From positions 39,841,097 through 39,905,096 of the forward strand of contig OX365959.1 in the NCBI GenBank assembly GCA_947247005.1: a DNA stretch of 64,000 nucleotides, in the 5' to 3' direction. Source of the DNA: Spisula solida (taxonomy: Eukaryota; Mollusca; Bivalvia; Venerida; Mactridae). Below are positions 1 through 12,039 of the stretch, in pieces (positions within the stretch are counted from its first letter, which is position 1; the number at the start of each line of letters is the position of its first letter). The translations under genes were made by a program, and so were the position numbers. The notes beneath the pieces are model-generated. The model worked only from the letters and a program-made list of their open reading frames with translations, did not search any database and was not told the origin of the DNA.

Positions 1-84
1 GCATCAGTCCATGCTCGACACTTCTGTTCACTAGTTCTAGAGTTATGGCCACTGAAATGACCAGAATCTTCCTTTTAAGGAAAA

Positions 85-545
85 AGATACACTTCAGTGT
101 ATTAATGCACTAGAAAAATACGCTTTTAGTACACTGAAGGCAGAAGTGCATTTTTCAGAAGAAAAGTGCGCTTAAGCGTATTAATGCACTAGAAAAATAC
201 GCTTTTAGTACACTGAAGGCAGAAGTGCATTTTTTTCAGAAGAAAAGTGCGCTTAAGCGTATTAATGCACTAGAAAAATACGCTTTTAGTACACTGAAGG
301 CAGAAGTGAATTTTTTTCAGAAGAAAGTGCGCTTAAGCGTACTAATGCACTAGAAAAATACGCTTTTAGTACACTAGGCAGAAGTGCATTTTTTTCAGAA
401 GAAAAATGCGCTTAAGTGAATTAATGCACTTAAAATACACTTTAGTGCACTGAAGGCAGAAGTGCATTTTTTTTCAAAAGAAAAATGCACTTGAGCGTAT
501 TAATGCACTAGAAAAATACGGTTAAAGTGCACTTTTTTAAGATGA
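85..545. repeat. 80-bp tandem repeat array, about 6 copies
   Basis: The motif attaatgcac recurs at 101, 180, 261, 341 (as actaatgcac), 420 and 499, giving a period of 79-81 bp. Each unit runs through tagaaaaatacgcttttagt, gaaggcagaagtgcattttt and a block gtgcgcttaagcg. That block contains the 10-bp perfect palindrome cgcttaagcg, so each early unit could extrude a small hairpin. Copies decay rightwards: the fifth and sixth lose the perfect palindrome. Not coding. Confidence 0.93.
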
Positions 546-770
546 AGTGCATTAAACGCAGAAAAAATGCAGAAAAAATACACTGTAAGTGCATTTTTCG
601 AGGAAAATAAGTGCATTTAATCCGCATTTTATTCACATTTAATACATTCGGTAAATAAAATACAGAAAAAATACAGTGCCAATACCGCCGCGTTTAATAC
701 GGATTAAATGCAGATTAAATGCGCGTTAAATGCGTATTAAATACACTTTTTCGAGAAGGGCAATTGCAAT
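546..770. repeat. degenerate tail of the 80-bp array, AAATGC-rich
   Basis: This stretch keeps the vocabulary of the neighbouring array (aagtgcatt, gcagaaaaaatgcag, ttaaatgcg) but no fixed period. Near 700-745 the words taaatgcagattaaatgcg and gttaaatgcgtattaaatac repeat about every 12-14 bp. It reads as an older, eroded part of the same satellite or as independent slippage. Confidence 0.5.
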
Positions 771-772
771 GA

Positions 773-968
773 ACAGCCCTCTCATGAGTTCAAATACTAA
801 TGGACACCCCTCTCTCAAAGTTCATATACCAATGGACACCCTTCTCTTAACAGTTCATATACCAATGGACAACCCTCTCTCAAAGTTCATATACCAATGG
901 ACACCCCTCTCTGTTCACATATACCATTTAATATGGACACCAAATCATGGGACACCCCTCTCTGCTAA
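773..968. repeat. 32-bp minisatellite, about 5-6 copies
   Basis: The words ataccaatggacacccctct and caaagttcat alternate with a period near 32 bp; tggac recurs at 801, 833, 865 and about 897, with degraded copies to 968. The short open frame across it (99 codons) exists because the repeat lacks stops, not because it is a gene. Confidence 0.85.
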
Positions 969-2830
969 GATACCATTTCATGTACAAGAAACTTCCATAA
1001 GAATCCATCTTTTTCGTGATCACATGTAAGCATAAAGATCATCTAGACTTTAAGAACCCAGACACAGTAAATCTGCATTCATCAGATTTTTATATCTCAT
1101 ACATAATAATATTCACGGCCCTAAGGATCCGGGCTCCATTCAATCATCCATGATGAACATTTACACATCTCGTTTACCACGGTATAAGCAACTAACAACA
1201 CTATAAACCAAAGCATATGCCAGGAACCAATTATGATTTTCACCATATATAGTCACGATGAACCGTGCTCTTCTACCGAGGACGTTTTACGACCCACCGT
1301 CTGAACGAAAAGTGTTAAATTGCATTAACACTATCAATACATACAGACAATGACCCACGAGAGTGTAACAAAGGCGGAAAAATTGACAAAAATACGTCTG
1401 GAACTCTTCAAGACAATTAATGTATTGCATGATGGGAAAGGAAAAAATGCTAATAGTGCACGATGAAAGAATCGATCGAAGGCAAAAAATCAAAATGTCC
1501 GCAATGTTTGTAAAAAGTTAAATATGGAAATTTTTTCAATGAATATTCATGAATTTGAATTATAACATCAGATGGACTGTAATCTAGTAAAAGCATTCCA
1601 TGAACTGACGGCTAATTTCTGCATTTTGTATCATTTTTGAGAATTTTTATGGGTTTTACAATATTGTTTCAATATTTTTGTCATTTTTCAATATTTTTTT
1701 CAATATTTTTTCAATATTTTTACATTTTATAACAATCTCTGTGTTAAATTTAATGCATTTGAAGAATTCATTATCAAGTCTAAACCTGAGAAAGTAATCA
1801 CCTTAATTAGGCAACCACCTGTCTTTCAACAACCACTTGTTATAAGCAGCAACTTGTGCAATCAATGGCTGCTCAAGACATGTCAAACTGTAATGACAAT
1901 ATTTCGCAAAATATTATGGATCTTTAATCATTTTTTTCCCTTCCTAACTGAGGACAAAACATAAAAGATAATAATTGGTATGTTTTGTAATACCAGCATT
2001 ATAAAGAGTTGCCTAGCAACCAAAAGGCAGCAGCATGTATTCATAAAATACTTAATCATCTTACATGATTTTATATTTTTTCTCCGTGGAACATTTAATC
2101 ATCTTTACGAAGCCTCAAAAAATGTCAAGAAGCGTCCTATAACATAATCATAGTCATATGGCTTATAAAATCTATAAAACCTTCTAACAGCACTATACTC
2201 TATTCAAACACTGTTCCCTGTGTGAGTCAAAGCTGCGATAGATTTATTTCTGTGCAACTTTCAACGTCACCAATTAAGTCTTCATCACCAACACTGATCT
2301 ACTGAAATCTATCAATATTATCATACATCTGAACCAAGAAGAGGAAGACTGGAGTTTAAACACCTTGCTAAGCTCCGACATTATTCCGACATTATTCCTA
2401 TACTCTCCAGGAATCTCCCAGGATTACGCAAGACACGGAATCGGTTCCAGGAACGTTCCGAGAACACAAGAAACCCATGCTGACTCCTACTGGTGATTAT
2501 TATTACGTGTTTTTTTCACCAGAAATTCCCGTTGGAGATAGCACATTATTTCTATGTGGTTGATTTTGTTAGACAATAAGTTTACAATAATGTGTCTATA
2601 TGATGCATGGTGGATGATAAATATATACTGCAAAAATAATGATGATGAAACTTATATGCGTCACTACAAGTTGTCTTGGTTACAAAGCAACATGTGCATC
2701 AAATAAATGTTTGGTACAATGCCTCAAAAGGTGTAGTAATAGAATAAAGGGTCAACAGGAAGGGTTCATTACTTCAGGAACACCACTTTTAAGACAACAC
2801 TTTTCTTGGGGGACATGAGTTTATAAACTA
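969..2830. other. unique AT-rich sequence, no gene seen
   Basis: No supported gene. The only local structure is a slippage-prone run of ttcaatattttt words at about 1660-1735. Short frames on both strands show no recognisable protein. Confidence 0.6.
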
Positions 2831-2837
2831 AACACAA

Positions 2838-3345
2838 GGTGTACAGGGCAACCACAGGTTCCACTAGGCAACCAACATCATGTGCAAGCCAAAGCCTTTC
2901 CCAAGAGACATGACCATGCTGAAGTGAACATAAGGTGATAAGGACCATTCAAGGGCAACCACAAAGACCATAGTGCTTTGACCATAGACAAAACTTTCCA
3001 AAGAAACATGACCATGCTGAATACAAGGTGATATATAAGGAACATTCAAGGGCAACCAACATCATGATCAAGCAAAAGCCTTCCCCCCAGAGAATTATTA
3101 CCATGCTGAAGTGAACACAAGGTGCTAAGGACCAAAATGAGCAACCACAAAATTTAATACCATAGTGCAAGACAATGCTTTCCCAGGAGACATTGGGTAT
3201 TCTCTACATAAAAGAGATAAGGACCATGCAAGGGCAACCACAAATACCTTAAGGCAAGACAATGCTCCCCCCAGGAGACATTGGGTATTCTCACCATGAA
3301 GAAGATAAGAAAACATTGTAAGGGCAACCACAGATCCCTATGGTA
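2838..3345. repeat. about 90-bp imperfect tandem repeat, 5-6 copies
   Basis: Units contain gataaggaccattcaagggc then aaccacaa or aaccaacatcatg, followed by ccagagacat and gaccatgctgaagtgaac blocks. The aagggcaacca word recurs near 2950, 3048, 3140 (degenerate), 3230 and 3320, a period of about 90 bp. Copies differ by substitutions and small indels, so this is an old array. Several overlapping minus-strand frames here are repeat artefacts. Confidence 0.85.
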
Positions 3346-3390
3346 ACCAACATCTAACCATCAGAGATGAGTTGAGGAAGTGCATTGAAG

Positions 3391-3670
3391 ACAACATCTA
3401 TAAGAACTTGGTGATATTCTAGAATTGTCTAAATTGTCTAGCATATTATCAAAATCAACCAATGAGAATTGTAGGGGCTGACAAGGGGAAATTAAGGCTG
3501 GCATTTATCTGGAAAGTTAAGGAGGTGCAAGATGCTTATATCATTGCAACATCTATGGGAAACATGGTAATATTATTTAAGGAATTGTCTAGCAGATAAT
3601 CAAAGTCAAGGATTGGGAATTCGTATAAAACAAGAGGGCTGAAAGGATGGCATTTATCTGGAACTTAATT
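3391..3670. repeat. two-copy direct duplication, period about 152 bp
   Basis: The words gaattgtctagca, attatcaaaatcaa and ggcatttatctgga appear in the same order at about 3430-3515 and 3582-3662. A preceding acatctat block is also shared. Divergence is substantial, so the duplication is old. Confidence 0.7.
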
Positions 3671-4590
3671 TAGTGTATTCCCTCGGCTATCACTTATTTA
3701 AATGTCTGGCTGTTGAAGAGAAAAATCTGTGTACACAGTCTACAGTTGTTATTTTACCCTCATCTGCTTTACATTAGGTTCTTAATATTCGACATTCAAG
3801 ACACAAATAATAGACTGGTAGCTCAAGTACATTGATGATAACAAGAACACAAAAGGAGCAATGTCTACCCCAAAGTGAATTAAAGGAAACTTAAGTAGTA
3901 AATTGAAACCAATTTAAACCATCTGCTCCTGAGGTCCTCTGGGAGAGCTGGGAGTAGCTGGGAGTAACTGTCAGAGTGGCCCCAGGGGTTACAAAAATAA
4001 CAAGGTTCTAGGTTAAGATTTCTTCACTTTCTTCATTATCTGGTAGAAATGTCAGTCTTTGTTAGTAATGAAGGTGACAGCCGTGATTATAAGTAAACAG
4101 ACTGAAGGAACACCCCTGCTCATACAATAATGGAACATTCAATTCTCGGCTGATAACTATTCAGGAAAAGTCTGTCATCTTTAGATTAAATGCCAGTCTT
4201 AATATTTGGGAGTTCTTCACTGAAACAATAATCACACAAGACAATTCAGATAACCCTCATGGTAGCCTTCAGTCTGATGAATTAGAATCATTATGTGTTA
4301 ATGTGATATACCCCACCCAGTTCTGCCACACAGTCAGGTTAATGTCCAACAAACAAGTATACACAATATGTGACTGCCAGTATTTTTATTGTTTAGAATC
4401 TAAAATTATATTATTAAGTTACAGAAAGGTCTGGTACAAAAATTGTGTCAAAGGTACCAGTATGGTCTGTACAACTCAGAAGGAAAATTTTAATCTGAAA
4501 TAATCTAGATGTATCCTCGGATCCCTTCCTTAATCCTCTTTGACCCCTCTGGCACAATATTGTAAGGGCCTCCTGCACAACTTGCAAGCA
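3671..4590. other. unique sequence, no gene seen
   Basis: No supported gene or repeat family. A short run of gggag and agctgggagta words at about 3948-3970 is a three-copy slippage. Confidence 0.55.
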
Positions 4591-4706
4591 GACACCTTCT
4601 TTATCCTGAATATTGTTCTTATCTCCATTCTCCAATCAAGTATCACATTGAAACTCTCTAAAAGAAGGTAATAAAGACTTCAAGTATCTGCTTGATTTTT
4701 CATATA
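4591..4706 (+). repeat. 116-bp dispersed direct repeat, copy 1
   Basis: Starts gacaccttct and ends ttgatttttcatata. It aligns without gaps to 5429-5544 with about 8 mismatches by eye. The block ctctctaaaagaaggtaata is identical in both. Termini are sharp in both copies but no terminal inverted repeat is evident. The two copies are 838 bp apart in the same orientation, so they may be a segmental duplication or two insertions of one short element. Confidence 0.9.
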
Positions 4707-4802
4707 AGGTCTGAAGCAACATGTCATGTTAGGCTTCTCATCTTAGATATGTATAATGTACAAGGGATTTATATGATTGTGTTTTGACTGTACAACATGG
4801 TT

Positions 4803-4921
4803 GGTATTCAATATTGATCTTACTTGACATAAGGATAAGGACAACCAATCAGACAACACCATATTAAACTCTTGGTCAGTAACAGGCGATATGATTGGCT
4901 ATTCTTATTCTCCAATTAAAT
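4803..4921 (-). mobile_element. MITE, 3'-truncated copy of the ggtattcaatattgatctt family
   Basis: Starts with the terminal motif ggtattcaatattgatctt. Its interior (aaggacaaccaatcaga, caccatattaaa, cttggtcagtaacagg) is the reverse complement of the interior of 6275-6365. The expected right terminal repeat is missing, as the match ends near tctccaattaaa. It is a non-autonomous DNA transposon relic with no coding capacity. Confidence 0.75.
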
Positions 4922-5037
4922 AATTGTGTCAGAAGTGGGATTAGGTGATGGGCTTGCAATGAGGGTCTGATTCAAAAGTAATCTATAGAGTGCATATGAA
5001 GGATTTAACTCTGAATTTCATATTGGTTAATATATAA

Positions 5038-5060
5038 ATAAATATATATATATATATTAG
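5038..5060. repeat. (TA)n microsatellite
   Basis: A run of alternating ta follows ttaatatataaataaa, and there is no other structure. Confidence 0.85.
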
Positions 5061-5428
5061 TAGCATCATAATTTTCTTAAATTTACGTGGGATTATTATC
5101 TTTGTGGCTCATGCAGGATTTGTTGAAACATGTCAACATTTTTAAGGTGAATTCCTTGAAGTTGATTTGAAAATAATTTCTCAGGAATTTTTTTCAGACA
5201 GTATCACAGCGATATCTAACCTCTACTGGTAAGTATTATATTCCTGTGTAAAACTCAACAAGAGAATTCCTCACTATGTACAGGATCACAGTTTAATCTT
5301 AAATCTAATCATACCTGAATCAAAATTTGATGCAACATTGAAATGTTTTTGGCTCAGGCCAATAAACAAATTACACATCTTCAGTGAAGTGACATTTATT
5401 GCCCCTGTACTGTTTCTATTTCATCACC

Positions 5429-5544
5429 GACACCTTCTGTATCCTGGATATTGTTCTTATCTTGATTCTCCAATCAAATAGCACCTTGAAACTCTCTAAA
5501 AGAAGGTAATAAAGACTTCCAGTATCTGCTTGATTTTTCATATA
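5429..5544 (+). repeat. 116-bp dispersed direct repeat, copy 2
   Basis: Gapless partner of 4591-4706 in the same orientation. Flanking bases differ immediately outside both ends. This places the boundaries exactly and argues that a discrete unit moved or was duplicated. Confidence 0.9.
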
Positions 5545-6017
5545 ATCCTTCTCAGAAAAGATTAAACAATATTATATATCTTGTGTAATTTGATTTTCTA
5601 AAATGAAGAGTTCTCTTCACTGATTTCAGGAATAGGTTCCAAGATAGTACAGATTGCGCCTTCATCGGTTTTATAATTGAGTTTCGATAAAAAACAATTT
5701 TTTAGAGAGAGAGTTATCAGCCGGATTTAAAACTGGAAAATCTTTAATAACATTACACTTAAATGGTTTGGGAGATGACTGAGAGATATACATTGTGGTA
5801 CTGTAGGAGACATACCAATGGTATTTGTAGTCAGGGGTTCCATTTGGTTTGGGAGTAAGGGTGTTGACCTTTGAAATTTCCAAAAGCCACATTTGGTCCT
5901 TCAAGAGTTTGGTTTGAAGGGTCATTTTCTCTTAAAATCATTGGTCTTCTGTCAATAAAATGTTAAATTATCGTCAAAAGTATCAAAGTGACCCTTTAGC
6001 TTCAGAAGCTAGTGGAA

Positions 6018-6096
6018 CCCCTGATGCAGTAAGTAAGAGAGCCGGATGATGATCACATGGAAGGTCGGCCGATTCAATTCCACTGTTGGCTGTAGA
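6018..6096 (+). repeat. tRNA-like sequence (SINE head or tRNA pseudogene)
   Basis: The stretch gtaagtaagagagccggatg resembles a tRNA D-arm/anticodon region. It is followed by gatcacatggaaggtcgg and a B-box-like cgattcaattcc at 6070-6081 (consensus GGTTCGANTCC). Spacing fits a pol III internal promoter, but the acceptor ends do not pair, so it is not an intact tRNA gene. A tRNA-derived SINE 5' region is the likeliest reading. Confidence 0.45.
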
Positions 6097-6260
6097 CAAT
6101 TTTTACATCATTATTGTTCTTCTTTGACAAACTTGGCTATAGGGTCTTTACACTGTCCTCAATATTTGTAAGTCTGAGTTGCTCACAGAAGTACAAATTA
6201 TAGTACTTTTAAGAAAAAAATACTTTAAAATAATTTATTCTATGAAAACTGGTCTGGGGT

Positions 6261-6395
6261 GGTATTCAATATTGATCTTTAAATGGAGAATAAGGATAGC
6301 CAACCATATCACCTGTTACTGACCAAGATTTTAATATGGTGTGATCTGATTGGTTGTCCTTATCATAAAGTCTAGTAAGATCATTATTGTATACC
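6261..6395 (+). mobile_element. 135-bp MITE with ggtattcaatattgatctt termini
   Basis: The left end ggtattcaatattgatctt (6261-6279) is mirrored at the right by aagatcattattgtatacc (6377-6395), an imperfect 19-bp terminal inverted repeat. The interior matches the copy at 4803 in inverted orientation. I see no convincing target-site duplication. There is no coding capacity. Confidence 0.8.
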
Positions 6396-6399
6396 TGGT

Positions 6400-7185
6400 C
6401 AACAGTCAAGTAAAACTCACCAAAAAGTAGAACTACCTACGGGACAAACAAATACATACCAATGTATATATAAGCATTCTAATGTTTGAACCATGTCAGT
6501 GACTTACAAGCAAATTGAAATTAATGCCATCTTTTGAAAACTTAAATGATTAATTGCCAAGACCAGCCAATCTCTTTGAAGTCATTCAAATTTCTCCATT
6601 TTTGAAGAGTAGCAAGGATTAAAATTATAGGAAAATATTCTTCAAAGAGAAGTAACATTATTAAAATACACTTGACTTAAGAAGTTTTCATTAAAATAAT
6701 TTACATGCAAATAAAAAATTACATATTTCATTAATTTCAACAAGTAGTCATTTTATAATGGATGAGAAAAGGAGCACTTTGTCTGCACTTTGTGCAAACA
6801 TGCATCTACAGCTGTACTGTATATTCAACAAACATGTAACATGTGGCTTAACTGACTAGCACAGTGTGATTCTAATGTGGTGAAATGTATGTTACATTTT
6901 CAATTTTTACACCATTTTGTTAAGCATCATTTTCTTGTCATTTCGCACATAAAAACAAGTTTAAACTTCATCAAAATTACCTCCACTTGAAAGATTCAAC
7001 CCACATCTGCATCCATGTTATATTACATTTAAATTTTAAAATACCTCCAACAGTTTTGGCTCAAACACTCAGTCCAGGCAAAATGATGGTGTACTGAAGT
7101 ATACTGTAGCTGACTCAATCAAACAGGTAGATGGCTTGTGATGTTTCATTCAGCTTTTCGACGGCTTGGACTTGGGCGGATCATT
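6400..7185. other. unique AT-rich sequence, no gene seen
   Basis: Nothing supported beyond ordinary AT-rich sequence. Confidence 0.5.
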
Positions 7186-7189
7186 TACT

Positions 7190-7295
7190 TGTTCAGTTGG
7201 GCATTGTCTTTTGTATGGTTTTTATGTTTTCTGTGCTCAGCTGGTTTAAAGTTGAGTGCTGCCATCCCTGTCCGATTTTCTATTATCTTTTTGAA
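7190..7295 (+). repeat. dispersed family A, copy 1
   Basis: Carries the order cagttgggcattgtc, gtttttatgttttctgtgct, cagctggtttaaagttgag, tgctgccatccctgtccg, tattatcttt. The same order recurs at 16375, 33930 and 35712 on this strand, and at 11947, 17335 and 23191 on the other. Two overlapping short frames here are open by chance. The family is unclassified; a SINE body or a short MITE are both possible. Confidence 0.75.
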
Positions 7296-7299
7296 CTAT

Positions 7300-8450
7300 T
7301 TTCCTGGTCCGAAGGATGCAGTTCGATGCATTGAAGTTCTACAGTGAGTGAGTGTATACCATATATTTATATATTATTCTTAACTAATACTTACTCAAGG
7401 ATTATTGTTATTGCGTATTACGCAATCTGAATATTGATTGGCAAGAGAGAATTAATCACCTGTATGATGTATATTATATCTAAATTGTTGTCATAAATCA
7501 CAAACTATTACCTAAACTAATCACGGAGCATATAGGGGAAGCATCGGAAGCATCAGAAACAATCGTACAACACAGTAATAATGGTACTTAACATGGATAA
7601 TAATGATAATGTTAGGTCTAGACGATGCGCCGCATTTACCGTAAAATCAATTTTATCCGCCACACACAAATTTTAGAGGATTTCGAAGCCTTAAACCCCT
7701 CGATGATATAATTATATGCGTAAAAATAATATATTAAATTCCACTGCCTCAAACTAATTAATAATTAATATTCATTCTAATTTTTTCGGAGATATATTAA
7801 TGAAATCTACAAATTTTCGAACACACACAATTGTATACCAGCTACCCAGGGTTCCAAACTCCATAAAATTTTGCACTCACAAATATTAATTGATTTACAA
7901 TAGAACAGTCATGTAGTAGCCTCAGCACTGATTGCCCGTGCTTGGTAAATTGCCTCCAGTGGGCAACCGTCAATCACCAGAATTCAAAAACGCTACTTTC
8001 GTAGTTACACTTAGGAAATTAGTTTTAGATTGCTCATGCACCATTGCTAAATGTCACTTCATGCCTAAAGAGTAACATTTAAATCAACTGTTGCACTGAT
8101 TATGTAATATTCAGACTTTGGTATGTTATATTGTCTTCCTACGTAAAAAGTGTTGAACTGTGAATTTTATGCATTTCTGAGAAACTTGTACTGTCTGACA
8201 CCCCTTCAAGCAATTAGTGCAATGTTTTGCAATTAGGTTCACATACTTACATACTTTTATGTGACAGTATGCAATCTATCAGAAGACAAGGTATGCTCCA
8301 CTGCCATGCCAGGTTATTTATTATACCAGTACCTCCCCATTAAAACTCTCTTACAAAACTTTTACAAAAGTTATATATAATTCTCCACCATTGTTACTGG
8401 AGAGTCAAGTTGCATCAATTCTAGAAGACAGAAATAAGACAAATGCAGAG
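7300..8450. other. unique AT-rich sequence, no gene seen
   Basis: No supported gene. CpG-bearing words such as gatgcgccgcatttaccg at about 7623-7642 stand out from the background but form no recognisable feature. Confidence 0.5.
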
Positions 8451-8457
8451 ACCAAAC

Positions 8458-8843
8458 TCCAGTTGTAACCTTCGAAAGGGCTGTGACTTAGAGACGCGAC
8501 TCTTGTCGTATGCGACTCTTGTCGTATGTGACTATTGTCGTATGCGACTCTTGTCGTATGCAACTCTTGTCGTATGCGACTCTTGTCGTAACCTTCGTAG
8601 AGCCACAGAGACTTAGAGACACAACTCCTTTTGTAACCTTCGAAAGGGCCACTGTGCTTGGGAGACGCGACTCTTGTTGTAACCTTTGAAAGGTCTGTGA
8701 CTTGAAGACTTAACTCCTGTTATAACCTTAGAAAGGTCTGTGACTTGAGGACACAACTCCTGTTATAACCTTAGAAAGGTCTTTGACTTGAAGACACAAC
8801 TCCTGTTATAACCTTCGTAGAGTTATGACTCAGAGATAGAACT
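8458..8843. repeat. nested minisatellite: about 55-bp unit containing a 16-bp array
   Basis: A long unit (taaccttcgaaagggctgtg, acttagagac, acaactcctgt) repeats about six times. Inside the first long unit the 16-mer gcgactcttgtcgtat is amplified about six times (8496-8590). The short array has apparently expanded from part of one long unit. Later copies drift (gaagacacaactcctgttat). Confidence 0.9.
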
Positions 8844-8849
8844 GAGGTT

Positions 8850-10330
8850 TTTACCAGAGAGTTTTAAGAGGGTCAGTATTAGTATATGTTAAAATATTGG
8901 AAACAACTATACTGTGTTTTGTGTTTCTGTGTGTTTCTGTCAATTTTACTGTGTGAAGTGGGCCCTTTGATAAAATTAACTTTACCGTGTGTTTGATGTC
9001 AACAATAGGGCATTATTCATTGAAACAGTATATGTATTACATGCACGTATACAAATGTTAGTGTTTGCATATCGAGTATGTAAGATTGATTTTCAACATT
9101 GACTTCTCGGGGAAATCAATGGAACGAAATTGTAAGCAAATTTGATCAGCTTTTATTGTGTTCCATACGCAAACAAAACTTATAAACTTGACACTGTTTT
9201 GTACGCGTGTAATGGTCACTATTATAACCCGTGTGTAAGTTACACTAATTATCAACTGAGTTTGATTAATGTTAATTGATTGAATCAATGTTGAATTAAT
9301 TCCAAGTTTCAGTTTCATTTTGACTGAATTTGAGATTAGACCTTTTGCCAACAAATACTGGCTCAAATAGAGCTTAAATTAGGCATGGCAATTATGGAGC
9401 TGACACAATTATCACAGTGTATAAACTAGTCAACTTCCAGTTATCGCAGTAAGGAGTACACATTGAATTATAGTCTTGCAATAAGTCATACAGTGATAGG
9501 AAATCACTGGATGTTTCAATCACAATAAGTCATACAAGTTGTATTGTATAGTATCCCAATAAGTCATACAGTGATTTGGTTTATATGCGGTGATTATTTT
9601 ACAAGAGTTACCCACTGTCAAATAACAAACTAAAATGACTTGTTTTACTTTATAATAATTGCAACAAAAAAGTGATTTTTCTATGTTATATATTTCTAAT
9701 CACGGCAAAAACTTCCAAAATGAGACGTTCTGGTGTTATTCCTATAATGCTGTATAACTAATTAGCCCCGAAAAAAGTGACATGCAATTCTGATTTTTTT
9801 CACCATTTATCAGTAAAAATGAGATTTCCGAATGTTTCGTTTTACCCAGAATGCAGTTTTTTGTGACAGAATCAAATTAGCATGAAAATATCAATTAAGC
9901 ACGTAATCAGGAACTGAATGTCACGTTAATCGTCATATTCTACAAGAGTTACATTTCCTGAGTACATGACAAATGACCTTCATATTGACCTTAAAACTAT
10001 GTGTGAGTTTCGTGTAAGAGCCTGCCGATGCATTAGCAATGGTATCAAACCCTTGATTGTAGTGGTAATTAGTGGAGAAATTAGCTGTTAATGAATACAA
10101 GAGGATTCGTGAGTCGTCCTATGAATAGCAATATTGAATGATTCACCCCCAACTTGTCATACTCCAAACAACTCCACCAATCATTGATCAGAAAAAATGA
10201 TAAATTCCAATTAAATGGCAATCAACTGGATTAATCTGCAACACGCTTGACACTCTTTAAATCAATAATATATACACTGAATCATCAATATTTAAGAGTT
10301 TTATAATGATGATTAAAGTTCCTTTGAATT
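8850..10330. other. unique AT-rich sequence with one short three-copy repeat
   Basis: No supported gene. The word caataagtcatacagtgat occurs near 9477 and 9556, with a truncated copy near 9522, at uneven spacing. The 102-codon minus-strand frame at 9058-9366 has no recognisable domain. Confidence 0.55.
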
Positions 10331-10339
10331 GGCAGTGCT

Positions 10340-10562
10340 CCTTGTATGTAGTTGTTCCATGCATGGATGACTTTTCATTTTCTTCATTTATTTTTAACTT
10401 TGAATTTGCTACGAGCCCATTAAATGTTGTTGTTCAATGCAAGGATGACTTTTTCTTCTTTTATTGTTAACTTTGAAATTGGCTCAGAGCCTCTTGTATG
10501 ACGAAATCTTAATTTTCACCTTGGATGATCACTCCTTCTTCTTCATTTATTTTTAACTACAA
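10340..10562. repeat. about 90-bp imperfect tandem repeat, 3 copies
   Basis: The order ttgttccatgcatggatgac, tttcttcatttatttttaac, gaatttgctacgagcc recurs as ttgttcaatgcaaggatgac..ggctcagagcc and then as ttggatgatcactcc..ttaact. Old and degraded. Confidence 0.65.
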
Positions 10563-10564
10563 GA

Positions 10565-11945
10565 ACCGAATCATTATCTGTTTAACCGGAGAGAAACATC
10601 ATTAAAAGCATCCCAGAAATCAAGATACAAAAATTTACTCTAATAGAATAGCACTTACTGGTAATAGAATGGTAAAATTGTATAATGTGTACAAAATGAT
10701 GAAAAATTGATGAAAATTGAACAAAATGATGTAAAATTAAAAGTTCTGCTGTGAGAACAACACGACGGAGAATATTATACACAGATAGACTGCATGCTCA
10801 CGCTGACAACATTTGCATCATTATCGGAATAGATGAGCCAAAAATGACGGAATGAAGATTATTTAAATTCTATTTATTTGTTTATAGCTCTTAAAAAAAA
10901 CATACAGCTGCAAAAAATAGAATCTGTCAAACAAAAGCAACATATCACACAGTTAGCTGTACGTAAGTTATATATTTTTCAGTTTTCAGTTAAACAAAAT
11001 CATTTCAAATAAGCAGTGAAGTGTGTAGAATAGACTTTAAACATCAGTTTTATAAGCTCTTCAAATCCTCCCAACAGATCTACTTGATCCAGGTTGATGG
11101 AAATTTTGATTAGCCAGATGTTTAAACCGAGCTGAAGTCTAAGACTTATGGAACATGTTCTTCTTTTTTGACACCAAGGAACATCAAAATCTAAACAAAC
11201 CATTCATCTAATATATGACTGTAGCAATGACAAAACTATTTGTAAATAGCTAAGATACCTATGCTGTAAAACAATTAGCTAAGCTGTAATTAAATTGTAT
11301 AAGCATAGACGAGGCTTTTATCAATTATACATGCAGTAGAAGAAACCAAATTCTGTCCTGTCACTTGCAATTTGCCACCCTCACTGTAGGATTTGGCGAG
11401 GAAAGATATGCACACTTTCTTGCCTGACACTTCCAGGCTGCAGGCAAACTAGGAAATGATCGTTCAACACTATCATTTGTACGCAAGTTGGCATAAATCT
11501 CCCGAGTCAGCAAAAAAAATGACTTTCGTCGTAATCATTAATATTCATAACGAAGTTCAGATTTTATTTGCACTGACTGTATCACACAGTAGTCGGTATC
11601 ATTGACACATAAGTCAGTCAAGATGTTGGAACACAAAATTTATTAGAGGGGTTAAAATAACAAGTGAAATTATAACTTAAAACCGGTGAAATTAAAACTT
11701 AAAACAAAACTTTCAGAAACTTAAAGCAAGTTTTATCATTTGTTTCAGCATTAAATCTGACACTAAAACATGAATGTTTATGAACAGCGAAGCTTTTAAC
11801 AGCACATAGGAGATTTATAGACAAATTAAAGTTGTCATCTTTTACAAGATTTAACGAAAACAGAATAGCAAAACCAACAACAAAACTTAACACTTAACAC
11901 AGAGTATAGAATAATGAAGTTACTTTTTTAAACAAAAAGTTAACA
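10565..11945. other. unique AT-rich sequence, no gene seen
   Basis: The stretch 10670-10745 repeats acaaaatgatg(t)aaaatt words. No supported gene or element. Confidence 0.5.
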
Positions 11946-11946
11946 T

Positions 11947-12035
11947 CATATCAGACAGGGAAGGCTGAGCGCTCAACAAATACAACAGAACAGGGAAGGC
12001 TCAGGATATGCAGGGAAGGCTCAGGATATGCCGGT
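11947..12035 (-). repeat. dispersed family A, degraded copy with internal 21-bp duplication
   Basis: On the minus strand the order is cctgagccttccctg, tgagcgctcagccttccctg, tctgatatga. The block cagggaaggctcaggatatg is itself repeated at about 11992 and 12011. Weaker than the other copies. Confidence 0.45.
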
Positions 12036-12039
12036 GCCT

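Noticed and set aside
7131..7347. Two overlapping hydrophobic frames resembling a membrane peptide
   Set aside because: They lie on a dispersed family A copy; T-rich DNA mimics membrane segments.
8496..8590. Short regularly repeated gcgactcttgtcgtat units considered as a CRISPR-like array
   Set aside because: Units are directly abutting with no unique spacers and the sequence is eukaryotic; it is a minisatellite.
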